Source of the DNA: Acidimicrobiia bacterium
Lineage (GTDB): Bacteria; Actinomycetota; Acidimicrobiia; Acidimicrobiales; Bin134
Direction of reading: 5' to 3'
NCBI GenBank assembly: GCA_022822905.1
Contig: JAJDYE010000015.1
Coordinates: 1 to 64,000 of the forward strand
DNA: 64,000 nt
Part shown: in pieces, positions 37,792 to 46,677 of the stretch
How the letters are laid out: each line of letters begins with the position of its first letter
Numbering within the stretch: position 1 is the stretch's first letter
Program-made: the position numbers and the translations under genes
The notes under the pieces: generated by a model
The model's database searches: none
What the model saw: the letters and a program-made list of their open reading frames with translations, nothing else
Told to the model about the DNA's origin: nothing

Positions 37792-39000
37792 GTGAGCCGA
37801 ATGGGAAAGCGAGCGGCGGCGATTGTGGGGCTCACGGAGTGGGCGCCGAAACGGGTGTGGGACGAGCCCATGTTCACCATGGAGGCGTGTGCCCGGCTAG
37901 CGGCCGAGGTGCTGGCCGATGCCGAGGTGGACAAGGGCGAGGTGGACGGTCTGGTGATCAACGGCCTGCGAGAGTCGCCGTTGTTCGCGCCGTCGGCGCT
38001 GGCCGAGTTCCTGGGCGTCCGCAGCAACTTCAACGAGGTGGTCGATCTGGGCGGAGCCACTCCGGCGGGCATGGTGTGGCGGGCCGCAGCCGCCATTGAG
38101 GTGGGGATTTGCGAGACGGTGCTGGTGTTCACCCCATCGGTGCCCGCCCCACCCCAGCCGGGGGCCAACGGCGGCCCGATGAAGATGAAGATGGGTGCGT
38201 ACATGGGCGGCGAGGTCTGGGGCTCCCCCCAGGGGCAGTTCGAGATTCCTGCCGGTTTGGTGGCAGCCACCCCAAGCTTCGCCATGGCCGCCAGCCGGTA
38301 CATGGCCGCCTACGGAGTGAGCGAGGAGACGCTGGCCAAGGTGGCGGTGGACTCCCGCTACAACGCCCAGGCCAATCCCATGGCCGTGTTCTACGGCAAG
38401 CCCATCACCGTCGACGACGTGATGAGCTCCCGCTACGTGGCCGACCCACTGAAGCTGTTGGAGATCGTCATGCCGTGCTACGGCGGCTCCGCGGTGCTGG
38501 TGACCACCGCCGAGCGAGCCGCCCGGAGTCCACACCGACCGGTGTACGTGAGCGGCTATGGCGAGCACCTCACCCACAAGAGCATCACCTATGCCCCCGA
38601 CATCGTCGACACCCCCATCCGCCTGGCCGCCGACCGGGCGTTCGCCATGGCCGGGGTGTCGCGCGACGCAGTGGACATGGCCTCCATGTACGACTGCTAC
38701 ACCATCACCGTGCTGTTGACCATCGAGGACGCCGGATTCTGCCCCAAGGGCGAAGGCGGGCGGTTCATCGACGAGCACAGCCTGCGCTACGACGGCGACT
38801 GGCCGCTCAACACCCACGGCGGCCAGCTGGGCATGGGCCAAGCCGGTTTGGGCGGCGGTATGAGCCACATCACCGAGGCGGTGCGCCAGGTGCAGGGCCG
38901 GGCCGGCGAGCGCCAAGTGTCCGACTGCAACATCGCCTACGCCAATGGCACCGGGGGAATGCTGGCCGAACAGGTGGCCCTCATCTTGGAGGGGGCCTAA
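37792..39000 (+). CDS. Thiolase-fold protein (lipid-transfer/Ltp2-like), expected nucleophilic Cys not seen
   Basis: AAIVGLTEWAPKRVWDEP; DLGGATPAGMVWRAAAAIEVG where NFCASG.. is usual; followed by DUF35 gene. Confidence 0.75.
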   Translation: MSRMGKRAAAIVGLTEWAPKRVWDEPMFTMEACARLAAEVLADAEVDKGEVDGLVINGLRESPLFAPSALAEFLGVRSNFNEVVDLGGATPAGMVWRAAAAIEVGICETVLVFTPSVPAPPQPGANGGPMKMKMGAYMGGEVWGSPQGQFEIPAGLVAATPSFAMAASRYMAAYGVSEETLAKVAVDSRYNAQANPMAVFYGKPITVDDVMSSRYVADPLKLLEIVMPCYGGSAVLVTTAERAARSPHRPVYVSGYGEHLTHKSITYAPDIVDTPIRLAADRAFAMAGVSRDAVDMASMYDCYTITVLLTIEDAGFCPKGEGGRFIDEHSLRYDGDWPLNTHGGQLGMGQAGLGGGMSHITEAVRQVQGRAGERQVSDCNIAYANGTGGMLAEQVALILEGA

Positions 39001-39413
39001 TGGTTCACTTCTCCACCGACGGCCGACCCCTACCGACTCCCACCCCCATTACCGCACCATATTTTGAAGGTCTGCGGGAGCGGCGGCTGGTGCTCCAGCG
39101 CTGCCCCCGCCACGGATACTTCTTCTACCCCCGCGGCCGGTGCCCAGTTTGCCTGGGAGACGACTGGGAGTGGGGAGAGTTGAGCGGCCAGGGCACGGTG
39201 TACTCCTTCACCGTTGACCGAGCCGGCCACGATCCGGCCCTGGCCAGCCGCATCCCCTTCGCCATCGCCCTGGTGGATCTCGACGAAGGGCCCCGCCTAG
39301 TGGGCAACATGGTGGACTGCGACGTCGGAGACATCACCGTCGGCATGGCCGTAGAGGCTGCCTACGAAGATGTGGACAACACCACGCTGCTGGGATTCCG
39401 CCCGGTGGGCTAG
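39000..39413 (+). CDS. DUF35 Zn-ribbon/OB-fold protein
   Basis: LVLQRCPRHGYFFYPRGRCPVCLGDDWEWGELSGQGTVYSFTV; 1-nt overlap with thiolase stop. Confidence 0.88.
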   Translation: MVHFSTDGRPLPTPTPITAPYFEGLRERRLVLQRCPRHGYFFYPRGRCPVCLGDDWEWGELSGQGTVYSFTVDRAGHDPALASRIPFAIALVDLDEGPRLVGNMVDCDVGDITVGMAVEAAYEDVDNTTLLGFRPVG

Positions 39414-39913
39414 CCGTCGTTGAAGGCCTGCCAGGTGGGCTCTTCGTAGGGGAGGGTGCCGAGGCCGTCGGGGTTCTCGGGCCAGTTGGCCGGCGGAAGG
39501 TCCAGCGGGTTCACTCCCACCTCGGCGCCGTAGAACAGCTTGTGGAGGCGGCGCACGAAGTACCAGTGGCCGTCGCGTCGCTCGTAAGTGTCGTCGTAGC
39601 GGATGGCCTGATGGATCCACCGGTCGCCGTCGGCGATCTCGCCCTTGCAGTACACATGGCCAGTGGCGTGGTGCTCGTCGATCAAGTCGATCTGATGGGT
39701 GCCGATGTTCAGGATCGACGGGCCGATAGCCCCGAGCGACTCCTCGAAGTTGGCCCGTAAAGCGTCCCGGCCATAGCTGTCTCGCCCCACTCGCACGTCG
39801 TCGATGAACAGCGAGACCAAGGTGTCAACGTCTCGCCGGTCGATTGCCACCGCGTATCGGGAGGCGAGTTGGCGAATCTCCTCATAGGCCAGCAGTCGGG
39901 CGATGTCGTCCAT
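39410..39913 (-). CDS. SnoaL/NTF2-like nuclear transport factor 2 family protein
   Basis: YEEIRQLASRYAVAIDRRDVDTLVSLFIDDV; YDDTYERRDGHWYFVRRLHKLFYG. Confidence 0.82.
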   Translation of the reverse strand: MDDIARLLAYEEIRQLASRYAVAIDRRDVDTLVSLFIDDVRVGRDSYGRDALRANFEESLGAIGPSILNIGTHQIDLIDEHHATGHVYCKGEIADGDRWIHQAIRYDDTYERRDGHWYFVRRLHKLFYGAEVGVNPLDLPPANWPENPDGLGTLPYEEPTWQAFNDG

Positions 39914-40031
39914 CCCCCGATCATGGCATCCAGCAGCACTCTCAGCCGTTACGAGCCCACAAAGCAAGTGCCACCAGGCCGCAGTCGCGGTACCATTGGC
40001 GTCAAGAGACAAGCGGCTCGGAGGCGTGAAC

Positions 40032-40109
40032 ATGGGTTTTGAGCGCCGTCAGGCCGACCATTGGCACCGCGACATTCCCGGGGCACGCTGGTTCAAGTAC
40101 GGGGGCTGA
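40032..40109 (+). pseudogene. 25-aa relic ORF resembling the N-terminus of a PHP-domain/TrlF-type AAA protein
   Basis: GGAGG RBS, ATG at 40032: MGFERRQADHWHRDIPGARWFKYGG*; recalled similarity to '...WFKADLHIHT' N-termini, truncated after WFK. Confidence 0.35.
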
Positions 40110-40117
40110 GTGCTGAC

Positions 40118-41299
40118 ATGGAGTGGACCGAAGTCCTCAACCGGGTTGCCACGGGGGAGGACGATCGCACCAATTGCAGGCCGCATTTTCGAGACATCGA
40201 AATCGAAGAGGTTGGCAAGGCAATTTGCGCGTTTGCAAACACTGATGGCGGGTTGATTGTGTTGGGCATCAGCGACGGCCAGCAGATAATCGGGGTTGCT
40301 GAAGACAGTGATCAAGTGCAGGAGCGGCTGGCTTCGTTCCTGCAATCCGGGTTTAGTTCGCCTGCCGCTGCTCGTCTGGGCCAGCACAAGGATCCAGAGG
40401 GTTGGGTGCATTGGCTTGAGGTACCTCGGCAGCGAGACTTCCAGCCGATGCGCTACGACGGCCGCGTTTGGGTACGTCGAGGCCGCAGCAGCGTCGAGCC
40501 GTCGCCAACCGAATTACAGGATCTGTATAACACTTTCGGCTACGTCCTGACAGAGGATCGGACCATCAGTGCAGCGACCTCATCAGATCTCGATATGCAG
40601 ATCTTTAGGTCTTACTTGGTCTCTCTGGGCATCGACACCACCAACAATCCGCAGCCTAACGCCGACGACGACTTGCTCAACCGCGGCGCCATTGCCGAGA
40701 TCGGTGGGCAGCTGCAACCGACGCTGTATGGTGTGCTCGCATTCGGCAGGATGCCGCAGGACTATCCGCAGACACAGAACTTCTTCATTGAGTGCGTTGC
40801 CTACGACGGCAACGGCCGGGCCGATGAGATTCTGCAAACTTCCGAGGCCAAGGGCCGCCTCAGCGAGCAGGTCGAGCGTGCCGTGGGGTGGTTCTCCGGT
40901 TTGGGAAAGTTCGAAGTTTACCGCGAGCTTCGGCGGTACGACCGTCATTTGCTGCCGTTGGAGGCTTTGCGAGAGGCCTTGGTCAACGCTGTGGTTCATC
41001 GCGACTATGCGATCACCGGCTCGAAGATCCTGTTTGAGGTCTTTGCTAATCGCGTGGAGGTGACGAGTCCGGGCACCCTGCCGAACCACATGACAGCCGA
41101 CAGCGTGCGCGCCGGGGGTCGCGCCCGGTCTCGTAACGAGTCCATGGCGAACTTCATGCTTGCACTCGGCTTCATGGAACGACGCGGCCGCGGTTGGCCG
41201 GTCATGCAGCGAGCGATGTCTGAGTTCAACGGCACAGAGCCCGAGATCGACCTAGACCGAGAAAGCGGCTTCGTGCAGGTGCGGTTCCTCCTTGATTAA
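40118..41299 (+). CDS. AlbA_2/Schlafen-domain RecG-like ATP-binding (HATPase_c_4) protein
   Basis: VGKAICAFANTDGGLIVLGISD; PLEALREALVNAVVHRDYAITGSKILFEVFANRVEVTSPGTLP. Confidence 0.82.
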   Translation: MEWTEVLNRVATGEDDRTNCRPHFRDIEIEEVGKAICAFANTDGGLIVLGISDGQQIIGVAEDSDQVQERLASFLQSGFSSPAAARLGQHKDPEGWVHWLEVPRQRDFQPMRYDGRVWVRRGRSSVEPSPTELQDLYNTFGYVLTEDRTISAATSSDLDMQIFRSYLVSLGIDTTNNPQPNADDDLLNRGAIAEIGGQLQPTLYGVLAFGRMPQDYPQTQNFFIECVAYDGNGRADEILQTSEAKGRLSEQVERAVGWFSGLGKFEVYRELRRYDRHLLPLEALREALVNAVVHRDYAITGSKILFEVFANRVEVTSPGTLPNHMTADSVRAGGRARSRNESMANFMLALGFMERRGRGWPVMQRAMSEFNGTEPEIDLDRESGFVQVRFLLD

Positions 41300-41401
41300 T
41301 TCAGACAGAGGTCACCCCTCGCGCCAGCGCTCGCACACCGTCTCACCCTCTCCTGCAATCCCCATCTGCTCCGCCGACATCGCCCAGGGCGGGGTGAGTG
41401 C

Positions 41402-42316
41402 TCAGGGACCCAGGGTCGTGACAGGGATGATTGCGATTCCGTCGGGCAACTCGACTCCGACGCCGGTGGCGGTGATGACGGCCAACTTGACAGGGTCACC
41501 CGTGCGATTGGTGTCGACCCGATCCCTCAGCTCACGAAGCGATTCGATGCCTTCCATGATCCCCTCGTCGCTGCCCAGCTTGACCTCGAAGGCGGCCCAC
41601 TCCCCGTCGGCTCTTTCCAAGATCACGTCTACTTCCAACCCGTATTCATCCTGGTAGTGAGAGAGCTGACAACCCTCGAACTGCGAATAGATCCGAAGAT
41701 CGCGTACAACGAGCGATTCAAAGAGAAAGCCGAAGAACTCCAAGTCGGCCCGCAGCCGGGCTCTGTTGGTCCGCAGGGCGGCAACGGCGAGGGAAGGACA
41801 CACGAAATGTCGCACCGGAGTCGTGCGCAGCGCTATTCGGGACCGCAGGTGCGGCTTCCACGCCGGCAAGTCCTCGATCACGAACAGCCGCTCGAGTGCC
41901 TGCAAATACCCCTTGACGGTTCGGGGGTGCATCGGCACTTCTCGATCTCCGGACGCGTCTTCGGCCAGTGTCTTGTAGGCCGCTTTAGTGCCGGTGTTGC
42001 GCCCCAGAGAAGCCAGCAGTCGGCGCACCCCGACTGGGTCGCGCATCACGTCGTCTACTTGGGCGATGTCAGTGCGGCTGATGTCGTCCAAGTAGTTGCG
42101 CAGATACCTCTGAGGGGAGACAGGAGTATCTGAAACGATCCTCGGCCAGCCTCCGCGGCAAACGAGATCGATCATCTCTGGAGTCTGAACACCGGGACTT
42201 TGTGGTCGACAAGATTCACCGTCCATCAGCTTGCTGAGCGACACACTCCCGTTGGACTCGCCCGATTCAAGCAACGACATTGGCCGCATCCTCACCCGGA
42301 CGACCCGCCCGGCGAT
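41402..42316 (-). pseudogene. N-terminally truncated AAA_14/DUF4143-family ATPase (P-loop half missing)
   Basis: Begins at ...IAGRVVRVRMRPMSLLESGESNGSVSLSKLMDGE then YLRNYLDDISRTDIAQ..., LEVDVILERADGEWAAFEVKLG; no Walker motifs upstream. Confidence 0.75.
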
Positions 42317-42796
42317 CGAGGGTCGCTCGATCTGTCAGAGGTCAAGACCCTTCAAGTAACTGAAAGAGAGATCGAGCGCACGCGTCTTGTGAAGGACGAT
42401 CTCCTTGTAGTCGAAGGCCACGGCAACAAGGATGAGATCGGACGAGTCGGAATCTGGGATGGATCGATCGATTCCTGCGTGCATCAGAACCATTTGATCC
42501 GAGTCAGATGTGACCGCGGGCAACTGCTTCCCCGTTTTGCTGAGGCATTCATGAACAGCTGGATCGGTAGGAGGGCACTATTGCGGGCGGCGAACACGAC
42601 ATCCGGGCTCAACACGATCTCAACTAGTGACGTGAGAGGCGTCCAGATTCCTCTTCCAGCCTTGTCTGACCAGCAGAAATTCGTCGAAACGGCGATCCAA
42701 GTTGATAGGCAACGGGAAATGATGATGAACGCCAGTACAGAACTAGATCATCTCTTTGCATCTCTCCAGCAGCGGGCGTTTCGGGGAGGGCTGTGA
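42311..42796 (+). pseudogene. Truncated type I restriction-modification specificity subunit (HsdS C-terminal half)
   Basis: SLDLSEVKTLQVTEREIERTRLVKDDLLVVEGHGNKDEIGRVGIW...HQNHLIRVR...IPLPALSDQQKFVETAIQV; no N-terminal TRD. Confidence 0.75.
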
Positions 42797-45700
42797 GCGG
42801 GTCGCAGTTTTCGTTCTTGGAGGCTGAGTTCGCTGATGAGTTCGAGATGGCGGCGTGGGCGGAGAGGCATGTGCTGTCCGATCCTGGGCCAGCGGTGATC
42901 CATGCCCGGAAGTGCTTGGAATCCGGAGTCAAGTGGGCGTATCGGCATGATCGGTCGCTGCCGCAGCCATACGAGGACAAGCTCAACGCCTACCTGAATG
43001 AGGCAGCGTTCAAGTCGCAAGCCGATGGTCGGGTCTTCGATGTGGCGAGGAAGATCCAGCAGGCGGGGAACCGGGCGGTGCATGAGTCGAAAGCACCTTC
43101 GAGGTTGGAGGCGGTGGAGATCGTTTCGGCACTGTTCCAGTTCTGCTTCTGGTTGGCATTCACTTACGGCCGGTCATTCAAGCCTGATCCTTCGTTGCGC
43201 TTTGATCCCCACAAGTTGGTGCAAGCGGAACGGGCAGAGAGGGCTTCTCTGAAAGAACGCCAGGAGCTTGAGGAGCGGCTGGAGAGGGAGGCCGAGGAGC
43301 ATGAGCAGGCCCGCGAGCGGTTGGCAGAGGCGACACGGACTGCTGACGATCTTAAGTCCGAGTTGGCCGATTTGCGGGTCGAGGTGGCGGCGGCGAAGAG
43401 AGCAGCCGAGTCGTTGCCGGTTGAGGCCCATGATTGGTCGGAGGCCGACACCCGCAAATACAAGATCGATGCGCTGTTGGCTGAGGCGGGTTGGACGGGT
43501 CTGGTCGAGGGCCGTGACATCGAGTACGAGGTGCAGGGGATGCCGTCGGGCTCGGGTGTGGGTTATGTGGACTATGTGCTGTGGGGGGCGGATGGCTCGC
43601 CGTTGGCGGTGGTGGAGGCGAAGAAGGCCCAGGTCGATCCTCGGGAGGGGCAGCAGCAGGCCAAGCTGTATGCCGATTGCCTGGCGACGGAGTTCGGGCA
43701 GCGCCCGGTGGTGTTCTACAGCAACGGTTATGAGCACTGGCTGTGGGACGACGCCCAATACCCGCCTCGGCGGGTGCAGGGCTTCTACACCCGCGACGAG
43801 CTGGCCCTGCTCATCCAGCGTCGCGACACCCGCCTGCGGCTGTCGTACTTGGACGTTGGCGAGAGGATCGTGGATCGCCATTATCAGCAGCGGGCAATCC
43901 GGGCCATTGCCGAGCACTTCGACCACGACAAGCAGCGAAAGGCGCTGTTGGTGATGGCCACCGGCGCGGGCAAGACCCGCACGGTGATCGCCCTCGTCGA
44001 CCTGTTGATGCGGGCCGGCTGGGTCAAGCGGGTGCTGTTTTTGGCGGATCGAACGGCACTGGTGAAGCAGTCGGTGAACGCGTTCAAGACCCACCTGCCG
44101 GATTCGGCGCCGGTGAACCTGGTGACCGAGGGCAACGAGGACAGTCGGGTGTATGTGTCGACCTATCAGACGATGGTCAACAAGATCGACGAGTACCGGG
44201 CTGACGGCACCCGCCGGTTCGGCGTGGGGGACTTCGATCTCGTGGTGATCGACGAGGCGCACCGGTCGGTGTACCGCAAGTATCGGGGGATCTTCGACTA
44301 CTTCGACTCGCTGTTGGTGGGGCTGACCGCCACCCCCAAAGACGAGGTCGACAAGAACACCTACGACTTGTTCGACCTTGAGACCGGTGTGCCCACCGAC
44401 GCCTACTCGCTCGATGACGCCATCAAAGACGGCTTTCTGGTTCCGCCCCGGGGCGTATCGGTGCCGTTGAAGTTCGTGCGCGAGGGCATCAGCTACGACG
44501 AATTGTCCGAAAACGAGAAGGACGAGTGGGACGAGCTCGACTGGGGCGAGGACGAAGAGGGCGAGCCGCTCGATCCGCCCGATGAGGTCGATGCCGCCCA
44601 GTTGAACAAGTGGCTGTTCAACGAAGACACCGTCGATCGGGTGCTCGAGCACCTCATGACCGAGGGCATCAAGGTGGCCGGCGGCGACCGGCTGGGCAAG
44701 ACGATCCTCTTCGCCAAGAACCAGCTCCACGCCGATTTCATAAAGGAGCGATTCGACGCCCACTACCCGCATCTGGACGCCGGGAACTTCGCCCGGGTGA
44801 TCACCCACCAGGTGAACTACGGCCAGAGCCTGATCGACGACTTCTCCAACAAGGACAAGGCGCCCCACATCGCCATCTCCGTGGACATGCTCGACACCGG
44901 CATCGACGTGCCCGAGGTGGTCAACCTGGTGTACTTCAAGCTGGTCCGGTCCAAAACCAAGTTCTGGCAGATGCTCGGGCGCGGCACCCGGCTGCGCGAG
45001 AACCTGTTCGGGCCCGACGACCACAAGACCTGCTTCAAAGTGTTCGACTTCTGCCAGAACCTCGAGCACTTCAGCCAGGAACTAGATGCCGCCGAGCCAT
45101 CCGGCGCCAGGCCGCTCAGCGAGGTCTTGTTCTCCGCCCGCCTTGAACTGCTGCACGCTCTCGACGGCATCGAGGCCCTTGGCGGCGAACGGGCGGAGGT
45201 GGCGGCCACACTGCGGGAGACCGTGGCGTCGATGAACGAGAACAACTTCCTAGTGCGCCCCCACCTAGAGCTAGTGGAGCGCTTCCGCACACCCGAAGCG
45301 TGGGACAAGGTAACACTGGAAGACCTGGCGGCACTCAATGACCGGGTTGCCAAGCTGCCCGACCAGCTCGACCCCGAACCCGAGGAAGCCAAACGATTCG
45401 ACATGGTAATGCTCAACGCCGAGCTGGGCCTGCTTCGCGGTGAGCCCTTCAGTCGACAGCAGGACCGCATAATCAACATCGCATCCGCGCTCGAAGACCT
45501 CGGAACCTCGATTCCGGTGGTCGCGCAGCAACAGGCTCTGATCGCCGACCTCCAAACCGACGAATGGTGGAACGACATCAGCTACCCCATGCTCGAAGAC
45601 ACCCGCAAGCGGCTGCGCAACCTCGTGCACCTCATCGAGCGCACCCGCAAGAACATTCTGTACTCCGACTTCACCGACGAGCTCGGCGAGAGCACCGAGG

Positions 45701-46209
45701 TCGAACTCCCCGGAACCGGCGGCAGCATGGCCGGCAACGAGTTCGAGCAGTTCCGCAAGAAAGCCCAACACTTCCTCAACGAGCACCTGGCCAACGACAT
45801 CGTGGCCAAAGTCCGAAGCGGCGAAACGATAACCCCCGCCGACATGGACGAACTCCAGCGAGTGCTCGTAGCCGCCGGCATCGGCGACACCGACACATTC
45901 GCCCAAGCCTCACAACGAGCCGGCAGCTTCGGCCTGTTCATCCGCTCCATCGTCGGCCTCGACCGAGCCGCCGCCAAACAAGCCTTCGCCCAATTCCTCG
46001 ACGACAAACGCCACACCCGCAACCAAATCGAATTCGTAAACCTCGTCATCGACTACCTAACCCAACACGGCACCATCGACCCCGGCCGAATCTACGAATC
46101 CCCCTTCACCAGCATCGCCCCCGAAGGCCCCGACGCCATCTTCCCAACCCCCGACCTAGACGAGTTCTTCAACATCGTCCAACACCTCCACAACACAGCC
46201 GCGGGCTGA
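42793..46209 (+). CDS. hsdR: Type I restriction endonuclease subunit R (HsdR, DUF4145 N-terminus)
   Basis: VVEAKK nuclease motif, ATGAGKTRT Walker A, IDEAHRS, TATPK, DMLDTGIDVPEV, GRGTRLREN. Confidence 0.92.
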   Translation: MSGSQFSFLEAEFADEFEMAAWAERHVLSDPGPAVIHARKCLESGVKWAYRHDRSLPQPYEDKLNAYLNEAAFKSQADGRVFDVARKIQQAGNRAVHESKAPSRLEAVEIVSALFQFCFWLAFTYGRSFKPDPSLRFDPHKLVQAERAERASLKERQELEERLEREAEEHEQARERLAEATRTADDLKSELADLRVEVAAAKRAAESLPVEAHDWSEADTRKYKIDALLAEAGWTGLVEGRDIEYEVQGMPSGSGVGYVDYVLWGADGSPLAVVEAKKAQVDPREGQQQAKLYADCLATEFGQRPVVFYSNGYEHWLWDDAQYPPRRVQGFYTRDELALLIQRRDTRLRLSYLDVGERIVDRHYQQRAIRAIAEHFDHDKQRKALLVMATGAGKTRTVIALVDLLMRAGWVKRVLFLADRTALVKQSVNAFKTHLPDSAPVNLVTEGNEDSRVYVSTYQTMVNKIDEYRADGTRRFGVGDFDLVVIDEAHRSVYRKYRGIFDYFDSLLVGLTATPKDEVDKNTYDLFDLETGVPTDAYSLDDAIKDGFLVPPRGVSVPLKFVREGISYDELSENEKDEWDELDWGEDEEGEPLDPPDEVDAAQLNKWLFNEDTVDRVLEHLMTEGIKVAGGDRLGKTILFAKNQLHADFIKERFDAHYPHLDAGNFARVITHQVNYGQSLIDDFSNKDKAPHIAISVDMLDTGIDVPEVVNLVYFKLVRSKTKFWQMLGRGTRLRENLFGPDDHKTCFKVFDFCQNLEHFSQELDAAEPSGARPLSEVLFSARLELLHALDGIEALGGERAEVAATLRETVASMNENNFLVRPHLELVERFRTPEAWDKVTLEDLAALNDRVAKLPDQLDPEPEEAKRFDMVMLNAELGLLRGEPFSRQQDRIINIASALEDLGTSIPVVAQQQALIADLQTDEWWNDISYPMLEDTRKRLRNLVHLIERTRKNILYSDFTDELGESTEVELPGTGGSMAGNEFEQFRKKAQHFLNEHLANDIVAKVRSGETITPADMDELQRVLVAAGIGDTDTFAQASQRAGSFGLFIRSIVGLDRAAAKQAFAQFLDDKRHTRNQIEFVNLVIDYLTQHGTIDPGRIYESPFTSIAPEGPDAIFPTPDLDEFFNIVQHLHNTAAG

Positions 46210-46217
46210 TCAGGACG

Positions 46218-46655
46218 TCAAACGGCCTCGGCCAGTCGGTTCTCGGTCCAGTCGATCTGCAACTCCCGAGCTGCGAAGCGCCAGCCCTCCTCCAGGCGGA
46301 CGAATTGGTCGTGATAGCGGATGAACATGATGAAGTCGGTGGCCGGAGTGCCGTCGTCGGGGGCCGTCAAGTGATGGGCAATGCAGTAGGTCTCTCCGGT
46401 GGCGGTGTCGCCGGAGATCTCGGTTTGCTGCTGGCCGAGGAAGTGAAAGGTGGCGTCGTAGGTCATCCGGGAGATGGCTCGGGCAATCTCTTCCCGCCCG
46501 GTTCGCTCGCTGAGAATTGTTCCCCCGCTGGGAAGGTCGACGCGGCGCAGCACCCCGTCGGGGGCGAAACAGGCCGCCACCCCATCGGGATCGCCTCGGT
46601 CCACGCAGCGGGCGTAGTCGGCGGCGAGGTCGGCCAGGGCATCTCGATCAGACAT
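46218..46655 (-). CDS. SnoaL/NTF2-like family protein
   Basis: LAADYARCVDRGDPDGVAACFAPDGVL; GWRFAARELQIDW. Confidence 0.8.
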   Translation of the reverse strand: MSDRDALADLAADYARCVDRGDPDGVAACFAPDGVLRRVDLPSGGTILSERTGREEIARAISRMTYDATFHFLGQQQTEISGDTATGETYCIAHHLTAPDDGTPATDFIMFIRYHDQFVRLEEGWRFAARELQIDWTENRLAEAV

Positions 46656-46677
46656 TTCTCTAGAGTAGGCTGCGGCC

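Noticed and set aside
43174-45069. 631-aa minus-strand ORF
   Set aside because: Antisense shadow of hsdR (His/Val/Gly-rich, no domain motifs).
40000-46300. Integrated prophage or ICE explaining the defence-type genes
   Set aside because: No integrase, tRNA att site, transposase or phage structural genes seen; treated as a damaged islet only.
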